Positions 16,682-23,975 of a DNA stretch of 44,511 bases are shown here, piece by piece (position 1 is the stretch's first letter; each line of letters opens with the position of its first letter). The notes beneath the pieces are model-generated. The model was not told where the DNA came from and did not search any database. It saw nothing but the letters and a program-made list of their open reading frames with translations. Made by a program: the position numbers and the translations under genes. Origin of the DNA: a virus; the IMG/VR virus record IMGVR_UViG_3300047564_003671, positions 1 to 44,511 of that record; one strand, given 5' to 3'.

Positions 16682-17043
16682 TTATAGTGTTCAATTCTGT
16701 GACAGTTAGAACACAGAACCTCACACTTGTTTAATTCTTCCATCACTTTTTTCCAAGACCTATGTCTCGCAATAACACAAGGATTACCTTCTTTATTGTC
16801 GTCCGTGTGATGAAATTCTAAAGCCCTATAATCACTGTATCCACAACGATTGCATTTTAGGGTCTTTTTGTATTCCCTAAACTTGTCCATTCTAGCACCA
16901 CTCTCTTTGAGTTTTTGCTTGGAATAACAAGGAATACACTTGTGTCTGTAATACTGAACTCCCTCAATTATACCCGCACTTGGAAAGTAGGATAAGTCTA
17001 GAGGTTTCTCACAATTACATTCTTTACAAGTTCTCAAATTCAT
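16672..17043 (-). CDS. HNH endonuclease inserted in the tRNA cluster
   Basis: A 123-aa HNH nuclease. An N-terminal zinc pair (CKECNCEKP and CIPCYSKQK) is followed by CNRCGYSDYRALEFHHTDDNKEGN and the terminal CEVLCSNCHRIEH, giving the HNH core and a second zinc site. It would nick or cleave DNA at a recognition sequence, as in homing endonucleases. The ATG at 17041-17043 is preferred over an upstream TTG. It sits between tRNA-Thr and tRNA-Pro and its stop lies inside tRNA-Pro. A late promoter box (17071-17078) is just upstream. Its AT-rich flanks and position suggest a mobile insertion. Confidence 0.85.
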   Translation of the reverse strand: MNLRTCKECNCEKPLDLSYFPSAGIIEGVQYYRHKCIPCYSKQKLKESGARMDKFREYKKTLKCNRCGYSDYRALEFHHTDDNKEGNPCVIARHRSWKKVMEELNKCEVLCSNCHRIEHYNGA

Positions 17044-17046
17044 ATT

Positions 17047-17069
17047 GGGAAACAAATATGTATTCCCAA
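17047..17069 (-). repeat. Inverted repeat upstream of the HNH gene
   Basis: TGGGAA and TTTCCCA face each other around an AT-rich centre, just upstream of the HNH ATG and downstream of its late promoter. It is a possible translation-blocking hairpin. Confidence 0.4.
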
Positions 17070-17070
17070 A

Positions 17071-17078
17071 TATTTATA
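17071..17078 (-). promoter_or_regulatory. Late promoter box for HNH gene
   Basis: TATAAATA on the minus strand, a perfect T4-type late element, 28 nt upstream of the HNH start. The other three homing-type genes in this window have the same arrangement. Confidence 0.6.
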
Positions 17079-17085
17079 TTTGAGA

Positions 17086-17158
17086 AGCCCCCGACAAGAC
17101 TTGAACTTGCGACATCGGCTTTACAAAAGCCGCGCTCTACCAGCTGAGCTACAAGGGC
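17086..17158 (-). tRNA. tRNA-Thr (anticodon UGU)
   Basis: Cloverleaf on the minus strand: acceptor GCCCTTG/CGGGGGC with two G-U pairs, anticodon stem CGGCT/AGCCG, loop TTTGTAA (anticodon TGT), T-loop TTCAAGT, discriminator T73. It reads ACA codons. CCA is not encoded. Confidence 0.95.
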
Positions 17159-17159
17159 A

Positions 17160-17231
17160 AATGGGTCATAAGACCCAGGGGAGGGGATCCCGACCAGGGC
17201 GAAAAGTTTAAGGTCTTATTCCCGAAGACCA
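17160..17231 (-). other. Inter-tRNA spacer with two hairpins, no gene
   Basis: A spacer between tRNA-Leu and tRNA-Thr. It holds two hairpins on the minus strand, GGTCTT...AAGACC at 17213-17231 and GGGTC...GACCC at 17163-17176. They could mark RNA processing points. I found no tRNA or ORF here. Confidence 0.4.
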
Positions 17232-17316
17232 TAGGACGAGAGAGACTTGAACTCTCACGGGACTAACTCCCAGCGGCTTTTAAGGCCGATGCGTCTACCG
17301 ATTCCGCCACCGTCCC
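17232..17316 (-). tRNA. tRNA-Leu (anticodon UAA)
   Basis: Class II tRNA on the minus strand: acceptor GGGACGG/TCGTCCT, D-arm GGCGGAATCGGTAGACGC, anticodon loop CTTAAAA (anticodon TAA), long variable arm GGGAGTTAGTCCC, T-loop TTCAAGT, discriminator A73. The outermost acceptor pair is G-U. It reads UUA codons. Confidence 0.95.
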
Positions 17317-17324
17317 AAAAAAAC

Positions 17325-17504
17325 TCAGAACAAACTAAGTTGATCTTCGTTATTTAAGACATATGTAGGAGGATGAAATGCACAATACTCATTGAATGTA
17401 ATCTTCATCTCTTTCCACGATAAACCACAATTAGATGCAGCTTTTGGAACGTTCCACTTAGCGGAGAACAACATCTCCATTGACTTACGGGTTTCTGGTC
17501 TCAT
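17325..17504 (-). CDS. Small conserved hypothetical protein in tRNA cluster, 59 aa
   Basis: A 59-aa ORF (ATG 17502-17504, TGA 17325-17327) starting MRPETRKSMEMLFSAKWNVPK and continuing with a WKEMKITFNEYCAFHPP segment that looks like a helical DNA-binding element. The Arg- and Lys-rich start and single Cys pair fit a small nucleic-acid-binding protein, but no family is certain. It sits between tRNA-Gly and tRNA-Leu on the same early transcript. No ribosome site of strength is visible. Confidence 0.65.
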   Translation of the reverse strand: MRPETRKSMEMLFSAKWNVPKAASNCGLSWKEMKITFNEYCAFHPPTYVLNNEDQLSLF

Positions 17505-17520
17505 GATTAAAATACTAGAG

Positions 17521-17591
17521 AGCGGGCGACGAGGTTCGAACTCGTGACAGGAGCTTGGAAGGCTCGCGTGTTACCTCTACACCACGCCCGC
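17521..17591 (-). tRNA. tRNA-Gly (anticodon UCC)
   Basis: Cloverleaf on the minus strand: acceptor GCGGGCG/CGCCCGC, anticodon stem GAGC/GCTC, loop CTTCCAA (anticodon TCC), T-loop TTCGAAC, discriminator T73. It reads GGA codons. Its first 15 nt overlap the end of the upstream 70-aa gene. Confidence 0.95.
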
Positions 17592-17789
17592 AGTTTGTGA
17601 AACGAGAGGAGATGCATAAGAGACATCAACACCAAACTCATGACTAACATCAATAATACTCATAACTTGGTAAAACTCTTCAACGGTATCGCAAAGAACT
17701 TCACGTTCGTCACCAAGATTACTGGTGATGTAAAAAGCACGACGAGAAAGGTCAATAACAACTTTAGTTACGAACTCTTCTTCGATCAT
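17577..17789 (-). CDS. Small conserved hypothetical protein, 70 aa, overlapping tRNA-Gly
   Basis: A 70-aa protein: MIEEEFVTKVVIDLSRRAFYITSNL, then DEREVLCDTVEEFYQVMSIID. It has a beta-alpha feel with acidic residues and no membrane segment. The stop codon lies within tRNA-Gly (15-nt overlap), so an mRNA and a tRNA precursor share sequence. It is the first gene after the early promoter at 17816-17844. Function unknown. Confidence 0.7.
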   Translation of the reverse strand: MIEEEFVTKVVIDLSRRAFYITSNLGDEREVLCDTVEEFYQVMSIIDVSHEFGVDVSYASPLVSQTAGVV

Positions 17790-17815
17790 TGGGTGTCCCC
17801 CTCGATTACCTATGT

Positions 17816-17844
17816 ATAATACCAGGACTAGAGGACCCTGGCAA
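17816..17844 (-). promoter_or_regulatory. Sigma70-like early promoter for tRNA cluster
   Basis: The minus strand has TTGCCA (17839-17844), 17 bp, then TATTAT (17816-17821) preceded by TGG, an extended -10. It would transcribe the 70-aa gene, four tRNAs and the 59-aa ORF. It overlaps the end of the spacer after the 17856 gene. Confidence 0.75.
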
Positions 17845-17855
17845 GGGGGCCTGTG

Positions 17856-18641
17856 TCACCTGAGGAACAGGCTATTATAGGTACTGTCTGAGAAGGCGGT
17901 TAGAACTCCAACAAGAACGTCGTTCTCTGTTTGTGCATCTTGCATGGCTCTAAGACATCCCCATCTTTCCAATTCAGATTTCCATCTCTGAGTTCTAATC
18001 TTATTCACCACACCAACATAATCGGATAGTTGAGTTCTAAGAGTAGATATTTCACCATCTTTTCTAGTAATTTCTGTTTGTGTAGTGACACATGTTGCGG
18101 AAGACCCAAGACTTACACGAACACCAGCAGAGTAAGAAGAATTATTTTGAGTGATTACTAAAAATGTACCGATACCAGGACCAAACGTACTACTTGCATC
18201 TGTAAGAATACCCGTAGTGACTGTAAATGGATTTGATGATGTACTTGAAAATCCCCAGATGTTTGCAGTGACCGTATCATAATATTCTCCAGCATAACCA
18301 GTCAAACATGTTGAGATACCACCTTGCCAACCAGTTGTACCAATTCCACACCTACTAGTATCTACAATACCGCAAGTATTCACAGTACTAACACCAACAG
18401 CCTGCGTGATGAGAGTTACAATCTCATTCTTAAGAATATTAATAGATTGTCCGATCGAAACAATCTTATTATCAAGCCCCTTGATTGCAGGATCATAGGC
18501 CTCAATTAAGGAATTGGTATAGTCTATTCTCTGTTGTAAAGGAGATATTGTACCTATCCCAGCAACGTCATTGTTTCTATCAATTCTTTCAGTAATATCT
18601 TTAAGAACGAATTCTATTCTTGCATCATTGGTTTCTGGCAT
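17856..18641 (-). CDS. Virion structural protein with coiled-coil ends
   Basis: A 261-aa protein. The N-terminal 85 residues are helical (DITERIDRNNDV..., LDNKIVSIGQSINILKNEIV), the middle is beta-rich and Gly/Ser/Thr-rich with four cysteines (STVNTCGIVDTSRCG, GISTCLTG), and the C-terminus is again helical (LRTQLSDYVGVVNKIRTQRW). It looks like a baseplate or tail-tip component. It overlaps the 340-aa gene by 1 nt and is the last gene of the run that starts with gp5. Function unknown. Confidence 0.65.
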   Translation of the reverse strand: MPETNDARIEFVLKDITERIDRNNDVAGIGTISPLQQRIDYTNSLIEAYDPAIKGLDNKIVSIGQSINILKNEIVTLITQAVGVSTVNTCGIVDTSRCGIGTTGWQGGISTCLTGYAGEYYDTVTANIWGFSSTSSNPFTVTTGILTDASSTFGPGIGTFLVITQNNSSYSAGVRVSLGSSATCVTTQTEITRKDGEISTLRTQLSDYVGVVNKIRTQRWKSELERWGCLRAMQDAQTENDVLVGVLTAFSDSTYNSLFLR

Positions 18642-19663
18642 TAGTCTTCACCTCCTTCCCATTGAGTATTTCTTCTGTCATAGTCCCAACCACCGATTAA
18701 GAAACTATTGTTTCCACCAGGATAATCATCTGGTGTTTCACCTTCATAAACAACATGAAGTTTTTCTTCTGTGTTCATTGGATTTACCCATCTTGCAGCC
18801 CAAATCTCATAATAACAGTGAATAGAAGAACCTTGGTTATTCTTCACAATGACTGTTTTACCCCACTCAATCTTATCAACGTATAACTCTTGATAAGACC
18901 CAACAGAAGTTAAGGTAACGGTGATACTTTCTGGATCAATCAAACCATCCCAGTATTCTGGGAGATCAATTTTATTGGATCCCTTGAGAGTTCCACGAAT
19001 GTAAATTCCTGGTTCTGGGCCCTCAGCAACAATGTGACGAATTCTCTTGTTTTTTTGTCTTACATGAGGAATGTCAAATGAAGAAAGAAGTTTATTACCA
19101 CTTGCAACACCAGTCAATGCACCCACAAAAGTTGGAGCAGTAACATTTCCAGTTGCATTGACAGTTCCAACAACAGATAGATTACCAGCAATTGACATAT
19201 TGCCCGCACTACTTCTGTTTGGTGCGGCTTCTTCAATATTTGGTTCTGCCTTTGTAGTACCACCAACTTCTACACTTTTTCCAATCTTATTAAAGACACC
19301 CAAAAACTGCATGAGACCAAAGGCATAACCAACACCATTGGAATTCCAAACCGAATTTGTGTTGACAATACCATTGAAGTTAGCTGCAATTGGTGCGAAT
19401 ACATTTATTCCAACTGTAGGATGAAACACATGCATTCCAGCTAATGATGCAGGGCCAGAAGTTGGAGGTACTGGTCCAACATAAACAGTTCCTAAAGCTG
19501 GTGTCAAGAGAGGGGCAACACCAATTTGTACTGGGCCGTTGAGGATACTCAATCCACCATAAAGAGACTTACTGTATGGTATGATCTGTGCCTTTGTAAT
19601 CCCAGAAGATAATTGTGACCCTACAGTAAGTAGTGGTCCGTTAAGAGAAGAAAAACTAGACAT
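18641..19663 (-). CDS. Virion structural / fibre-tip protein
   Basis: A 340-aa protein. The N-terminal 130 residues are hydrophobic and Gly/Pro-rich (GPLLTVGSQLSSGITKAQII, ALGTVYVGPVPPTSGPASLAG). A fibre-type repeat follows (MSIAGNLSVVGTVNATGNV), and the C-terminal 160 residues form a distinct knob (IPHVRQKNKRIRHIVAEGPE, WARW-like end) that recurs at the ends of cyanophage fibres. It is probably part of a short fibre or baseplate spike. It is adjacent to and co-transcribed with the other hub genes. Confidence 0.65.
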   Translation of the reverse strand: MSSFSSLNGPLLTVGSQLSSGITKAQIIPYSKSLYGGLSILNGPVQIGVAPLLTPALGTVYVGPVPPTSGPASLAGMHVFHPTVGINVFAPIAANFNGIVNTNSVWNSNGVGYAFGLMQFLGVFNKIGKSVEVGGTTKAEPNIEEAAPNRSSAGNMSIAGNLSVVGTVNATGNVTAPTFVGALTGVASGNKLLSSFDIPHVRQKNKRIRHIVAEGPEPGIYIRGTLKGSNKIDLPEYWDGLIDPESITVTLTSVGSYQELYVDKIEWGKTVIVKNNQGSSIHCYYEIWAARWVNPMNTEEKLHVVYEGETPDDYPGGNNSFLIGGWDYDRRNTQWEGGED

Positions 19664-20253
19664 TATATTCCAAGGAAAGACTTTGCAACGTTACCGATTT
19701 TTGTAATTAAGGATGATGTTGGAAAATCAGATGCTTGTACTAAATTCAGTACACCTCCAACAACTTCACCATAAGCTTTACCAAGCAAAGTAAAATCTTT
19801 AGTTGCAAGTAACTTAAGTTGTGTACCTTCAACTCTAAGATCAGGAGCAGTGATCTTCATGGCTTTATTAGCCTGAATTAAAATATCACCATCATTATTG
19901 TCACGGGTTCCATTCGCATCGATGATAATATTATCAGCTCTCAGTATAAGATCTCCATCAAGGGCTTCAATAACAATATCACCATGTTTTGCCTGAATGA
20001 TCTTTGCACAGTTCAGAGGATCTTCTACATCAGTCTTTACCTTTTTAAGGTTTTGTCCTAATGATTCTACAGACCTGCCACTTGCAGCCATCTGATGATC
20101 TTCACTGGTGCCATTCTGATACCAACCCTGACCAGAACCAAGATTGGTTAAAACACGATAACTTACAACACCATAAGGAGAGTTCATACCGCTCTCTTGG
20201 CGATATCTCCTCTTCTCATCTATATCAAAGTCACCCCTTCCTGCGTTTGGCAT
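19663..20253 (-). CDS. Baseplate-associated protein with beta-helix-like core
   Basis: A 196-aa protein. Residues 1-65 are charged and Gly-rich (MPNAGRGDFDIDEKRRYRQE). Residues 85-150 show the short repetitive strands DIVIEALDGDLILRADNIII and GDILIQANKAMKITAP, a pattern typical of a small triple-stranded beta-helix. It directly follows gp5, which itself carries a beta-structured C-terminus, so it may extend the central spike or hub. The stop of gp5 and the ATG here share one base. Confidence 0.6.
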   Translation of the reverse strand: MPNAGRGDFDIDEKRRYRQESGMNSPYGVVSYRVLTNLGSGQGWYQNGTSEDHQMAASGRSVESLGQNLKKVKTDVEDPLNCAKIIQAKHGDIVIEALDGDLILRADNIIIDANGTRDNNDGDILIQANKAMKITAPDLRVEGTQLKLLATKDFTLLGKAYGEVVGGVLNLVQASDFPTSSLITKIGNVAKSFLGI

Positions 20254-22442
20254 TATCTACTTACACAATTGATTACTTGAACAACCTTGGCAGGATCCAG
20301 AGGTTGAGACAGTTCATTCACACCAGTGAACCTAAGAACTGCACTCAAGTCTGCACCGATACCAGTAGGACTATTTATTGTGATTTCTGGAATTGATGTA
20401 AATCCAGTTCCTCTACCAGCCTCACCATTACAAATTTCCACAGCAACAATCTTTCCACCAAGAATGACTGGTTTCAGACAAGATCCATTACCAGCATCCA
20501 AAGTGGTATCATCTGGATTATATCCGAAACCAGGATTGTTGACTTCTACAGTATCAATCTGTCCTACAAGTTCATCGACTTCATTTCCAGTGGCAGGATT
20601 TCCAGGAATAGTTCCCTCACTTGTAATAACATCCCCATTATTATTCAAATATCCATAACCACCATTATCAATCACAATTCTTACAATACCACCGTTTTCA
20701 ATGATTGCACGGCCTCTTGCACCCGAACCATTACCACATGCATCACGGAAGGTAACATATGGTGGTTTGTCTGGAGAATATCCAAACCCAATATCGGTCA
20801 TATTGACACCAATAATCTCACCAAGATTATTGACAACTGCATTTGCAGCTCCACCAATACCATCTCCACCAAAAATTTGAACTTGGGGTGGGCCACATCT
20901 TAAAACTTTGGTAGGGCATCCACCAACAATGGATGCAACATATTGTGCATTGGCTTGTTGTTCAGGTGTCAAACTGAACATACTATCAACATTGTTAGAG
21001 GCTTCATCTAAGAAACCACCAACAGTTTGTTTTGTCTTTCCATTTTCATCAACCGCAGTTGTGATGTTTAGAATGGAAATACTCTTGAAGATCTTATTTG
21101 CATCATCCTTTTCTTGTTGAGAAGGTCCATATGCATTACTAAAACTAGAAGGTAGTGGGCACTTAAATCCATCACATCCAATGAACTTATAAATGATGCC
21201 GATGTACTTAAGAGCCTGACCGATAATCTCATTTACCTTACCTAAGGCACCACCAAGAGTTTCTGTGAGAGTATCAAGAATTGGACCAATCGCCTGTTGC
21301 ATATCATTGAGAAGTTTGTTCATGATTGCACCCATGAACTGTTCCGCAGCACATAGAGGTGCGTTAACAAAGTTACCAACGAGAGCAATAAGAAAATCTT
21401 TGATTGTCTTCAACAATGCCTTAATAAGGTTCTCAAAGATACAATAGATCTGGTCCATGATCTTCTTATTGGCTTCACCAAAAATTGGAACAAGTTCATC
21501 TGCAAGTGATGTTCCAATAAACTGGCTAATTTTCTCACCGATCAAAGAAAACAAATAGTCACGGACAGAGTTAAAAACTCCAGTCATAATCTTTGCAATT
21601 TTCTTTGCAATCAAATCAATCTCACCTTGAAGATTGGTAAGAACACCAGTAATCCCATTCACATAGAAGTTTGCATAACCCTGTACGGTGAGAAGGAACT
21701 CTGTAAAATCTGCGAGGGCACCAGTAATTTCGGAAACGGCACCATCTCTTTTACATGTTGGTCTATTTGTTCTTATGTTTAAAAGTCCATGGTGTGTCTC
21801 TGCAGCATCACCCATACCCTTCTTAGTAGAAGGTTCATTTGTTTTACTTGGTCTAATAGTCTTATCACGGGTAGGTCTACCAGTGATAGGATCTCTTACA
21901 TATTTGGGAGATGCATTATAAGTTTCTTCTGGGATTGGATCTTTCGTGGCTATTTTAGTACCAGCAGTTTCTCCTGTGGGGCTTCCCTCAAGTGCATCTT
22001 TTAAACCAGCACTATTAATATCTTTCGGTGCAGATCCTTTGAGTGGTGGTTGATTGTCAAAGGCTCTCTTGTGTCTATAGAAGACACCTACGATACATGG
22101 TTTCTGTTCATCTTCACCATCCATCCAGAAACCAAAAACGCTCTCACCACCCTCCAACATGTGAGTTTGTTCTTTAAACCCATAACCAGAGGCCAACATT
22201 GGAGATGCAAGAAGGTTGGCCCATGGTAGATCACGGGGATTTGTGATGTTATCGTGATATCCTACTACCTTTACTTTTACGCGATTATAATATACGTCAA
22301 TCTCGGGTTCATTAGATTTTAAACCAACTTCTTTATCGTTAGTTAGAAGTCCACCATCGGCCCAGGCGGATCGGGGAGCAACAACACCGATCCACCAATT
22401 TACATTTTTACCAAAACTAGTAGAACCGTCAAGTAAATCCAT
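20253..22442 (-). CDS. gp5: gp5-like baseplate hub protein lacking the lysozyme domain
   Basis: A 729-aa protein. The N-terminal OB-fold domain matches T4 gp5 (NWWIGVVAPRSAW, YYNRVKVKVVGYHD, LPWANLLASPMLASGYG), which joins the gp27 hub and the tail tube. T4 gp5 continues with a T4-lysozyme-like domain and a beta-helix needle; here no such lysozyme motif is visible. Instead there is an Ala/Ile-rich helical middle and a C-terminal block with repeated GFGYSPD/GYGYLNN/GFGYNPDD motifs. A late promoter box lies 19 nt upstream. The missing lytic activity may come from the transglycosylase gene at 25762. Confidence 0.85.
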   Translation of the reverse strand: MDLLDGSTSFGKNVNWWIGVVAPRSAWADGGLLTNDKEVGLKSNEPEIDVYYNRVKVKVVGYHDNITNPRDLPWANLLASPMLASGYGFKEQTHMLEGGESVFGFWMDGEDEQKPCIVGVFYRHKRAFDNQPPLKGSAPKDINSAGLKDALEGSPTGETAGTKIATKDPIPEETYNASPKYVRDPITGRPTRDKTIRPSKTNEPSTKKGMGDAAETHHGLLNIRTNRPTCKRDGAVSEITGALADFTEFLLTVQGYANFYVNGITGVLTNLQGEIDLIAKKIAKIMTGVFNSVRDYLFSLIGEKISQFIGTSLADELVPIFGEANKKIMDQIYCIFENLIKALLKTIKDFLIALVGNFVNAPLCAAEQFMGAIMNKLLNDMQQAIGPILDTLTETLGGALGKVNEIIGQALKYIGIIYKFIGCDGFKCPLPSSFSNAYGPSQQEKDDANKIFKSISILNITTAVDENGKTKQTVGGFLDEASNNVDSMFSLTPEQQANAQYVASIVGGCPTKVLRCGPPQVQIFGGDGIGGAANAVVNNLGEIIGVNMTDIGFGYSPDKPPYVTFRDACGNGSGARGRAIIENGGIVRIVIDNGGYGYLNNNGDVITSEGTIPGNPATGNEVDELVGQIDTVEVNNPGFGYNPDDTTLDAGNGSCLKPVILGGKIVAVEICNGEAGRGTGFTSIPEITINSPTGIGADLSAVLRFTGVNELSQPLDPAKVVQVINCVSR

Positions 22443-22460
22443 TAAAGCCCAAGATTTTCA

Positions 22461-22470
22461 GTTATTTATC
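22461..22470 (-). promoter_or_regulatory. Late promoter box for gp5 operon
   Basis: GATAAATAAC on the minus strand, directly 3' of the CP12 stop codon (22471-22473) and 19 nt before the gp5 ATG. Confidence 0.6.
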
Positions 22471-22683
22471 TCAGTCTTCGTAAACTCTACACTCAGATGC
22501 ATCAGGATGAGTATCACAATACAATTCAAGTGGAGTTGGATCGTGTTGTTCACCAGGATGATGTTCTTTGTATGCCTTCAAAGCTTCCAGTTCTTCCTCT
22601 GTGTGTCTACGAGCCTGTGGAGAGATAGTAGGATCACTGAGAAGATCTTCGTCTGCTTGAATGTGTTTGTCGATGTTTTCCAT
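22471..22683 (-). CDS. cp12: CP12-like Calvin-cycle regulator
   Basis: A 70-aa protein whose C-terminus, LELYCDTHPDASECRVYED, matches the conserved CP12 tail (C-x8-C followed by x-V-Y-x-D). CP12 is a disordered protein that, when its cysteine pair is oxidised, bridges GAPDH and phosphoribulokinase and switches off the Calvin cycle. The N-terminal helical part (IDKHIQADEDLLSDP) is a phage-type variant, and the host AWD-VEEL core is not obvious. Phage CP12 is thought to divert ATP and NADPH to nucleotide synthesis. It sits between gp27-like and gp5, unusual for an auxiliary metabolic gene. Confidence 0.8.
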   Translation of the reverse strand: MENIDKHIQADEDLLSDPTISPQARRHTEEELEALKAYKEHHPGEQHDPTPLELYCDTHPDASECRVYED

Positions 22684-22702
22684 GTTTCTGTTGCAGTATG
22701 AA

Positions 22703-22710
22703 CTATTTAA
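22703..22710 (-). promoter_or_regulatory. Possible late-type promoter box before CP12
   Basis: TTAAATAG on the minus strand overlaps the stop region of the gp27-like gene, 20 nt before the CP12 ATG. It is a weaker match than the other late boxes. Confidence 0.3.
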
Positions 22711-23975
22711 CTATCTTTGTTTATACCATATGTATCTCTAATCAATCTTAGATTGGTATAAGACGCATCCGATGTGTAGGAATGTCTAAGATCTTTAATA
22801 AGATACACTCCAGACTTATCTTTGTCAATACCTCTGTTACTTGACAACAAACTAACACTAATAGGAAGTCCTGCCTCAAGTTCAAGGTTAAATGGAACTG
22901 TAATCCTCAATGAAATAGATTGCATCGACATATATTTCATTCTAGCCTGTGTAACTGTTTGGTGTGGATTGTATTCTCCATTTCCTGCATTGTTATATGC
23001 AATCTTACCATCAGTATTCATCGTTCCATCAACGAAGAAACTGATAGATTGAAATCCACCATTTTCATTTACACTAAAATCAAGTTCATCAATACTATCT
23101 CCAAAGTGTGTTTGTCTCTTTGCAACCTCGGCCCAATTTAAATCCTGACCAACAGGAGCTCCCAGAGAATGTACGTTGTAATAGGATGCACTATCACTAT
23201 ACATTCCAGTTCTCATTTGACTGATGATATCCTGATCTCTTTCAAAGAATGGTTTGAAGATATAAAAGTTAGAAATCGTATCTGTTTCATCAACAACTTC
23301 ACTTTGATAGAACTCTTGAACTACATTACTTTTTGCATTTGATGCAATGGTATCAATACTCTTGAAATTATATCCACTCTTTGTTTCCCAGAATAAGAAA
23401 CCTGCGCGATCTGTTCCTGCACCATCAGAGCTGCCAGTTTTCGAAATAGACCTTTTAGCTAGCCAATAGATTGCCTTGAAAGGCATCCAATAGTTACCGA
23501 AGAAACCATCAGCATTTGCAGTTTCTTCAATATCAAAATTCTTATCAGTTCTTAGATTTGTTGTAAGAATAGTTTCAACGTGAGAACTAATCTTGACCGT
23601 TGGTTCATATCTTTGCGTCAGTCTTCTCTGTTCATTATAGACTGCATCTGGCGTCATGAAGTTGACAGCAAACACCGTTGTAGTTGAAGTTGTATTGAGT
23701 TCCTGAGTTCCTTGAATACGAAGATCATCAAAACTCAACACACCACTAGGATGTTCTATCTTTAGAGTTGCACGTTCTGTACCTCTGGTTTTAATCAGGG
23801 ATAGAGCTTTCTCCGTTCCCGCAAAAGTTGCAACTAATTTGACAACTGGTTCAAAAATACTCTCACCATAATCAAGTGAAAGAAGTGCGGTGATTTCTCC
23901 ACCAAGAGATATTTGATCTCCAGAACGACTGAAGATGGAAAACTCTCTAACAACTACGCTCTTGATGTAAGACAT
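22707..23975 (-). CDS. gp27: gp27-like baseplate hub protein
   Basis: A 422-aa protein (T4 gp27 is 391). The C-terminal DKDKSGVYLIKDLRHSYTSDASYTNLRLIRDTYG is typical of tail-hub proteins (gp27/VgrG/gpD fold), and the first strand region (SLGGEITALLSLDYGESIFEP) with KIEHPSGVLSFDDLRIQGT supports the same fold. gp27 forms the trimeric hub that carries gp5 and connects tube to spike. It lies two genes from gp5 with CP12 between them. Identity is by pattern and gene order, not by strong sequence match. Confidence 0.65.
   Translation of the reverse strand: MSYIKSVVVREFSIFSRSGDQISLGGEITALLSLDYGESIFEPVVKLVATFAGTEKALSLIKTRGTERATLKIEHPSGVLSFDDLRIQGTQELNTTSTTTVFAVNFMTPDAVYNEQRRLTQRYEPTVKISSHVETILTTNLRTDKNFDIEETANADGFFGNYWMPFKAIYWLAKRSISKTGSSDGAGTDRAGFLFWETKSGYNFKSIDTIASNAKSNVVQEFYQSEVVDETDTISNFYIFKPFFERDQDIISQMRTGMYSDSASYYNVHSLGAPVGQDLNWAEVAKRQTHFGDSIDELDFSVNENGGFQSISFFVDGTMNTDGKIAYNNAGNGEYNPHQTVTQARMKYMSMQSISLRITVPFNLELEAGLPISVSLLSSNRGIDKDKSGVYLIKDLRHSYTSDASYTNLRLIRDTYGINKDS

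Noticed and set aside
17160-17231. A fifth tRNA between tRNA-Leu and tRNA-Thr
   Set aside because: Two hairpins are present, but no T-loop (TTC-A) or acceptor stem can be built.
20253-22442. Lysozyme domain in gp5
   Set aside because: I looked for the Glu/Asp/Thr catalytic pattern of T4 lysozyme after the OB-fold and did not find it; the region is helical then GxGY-repeat.
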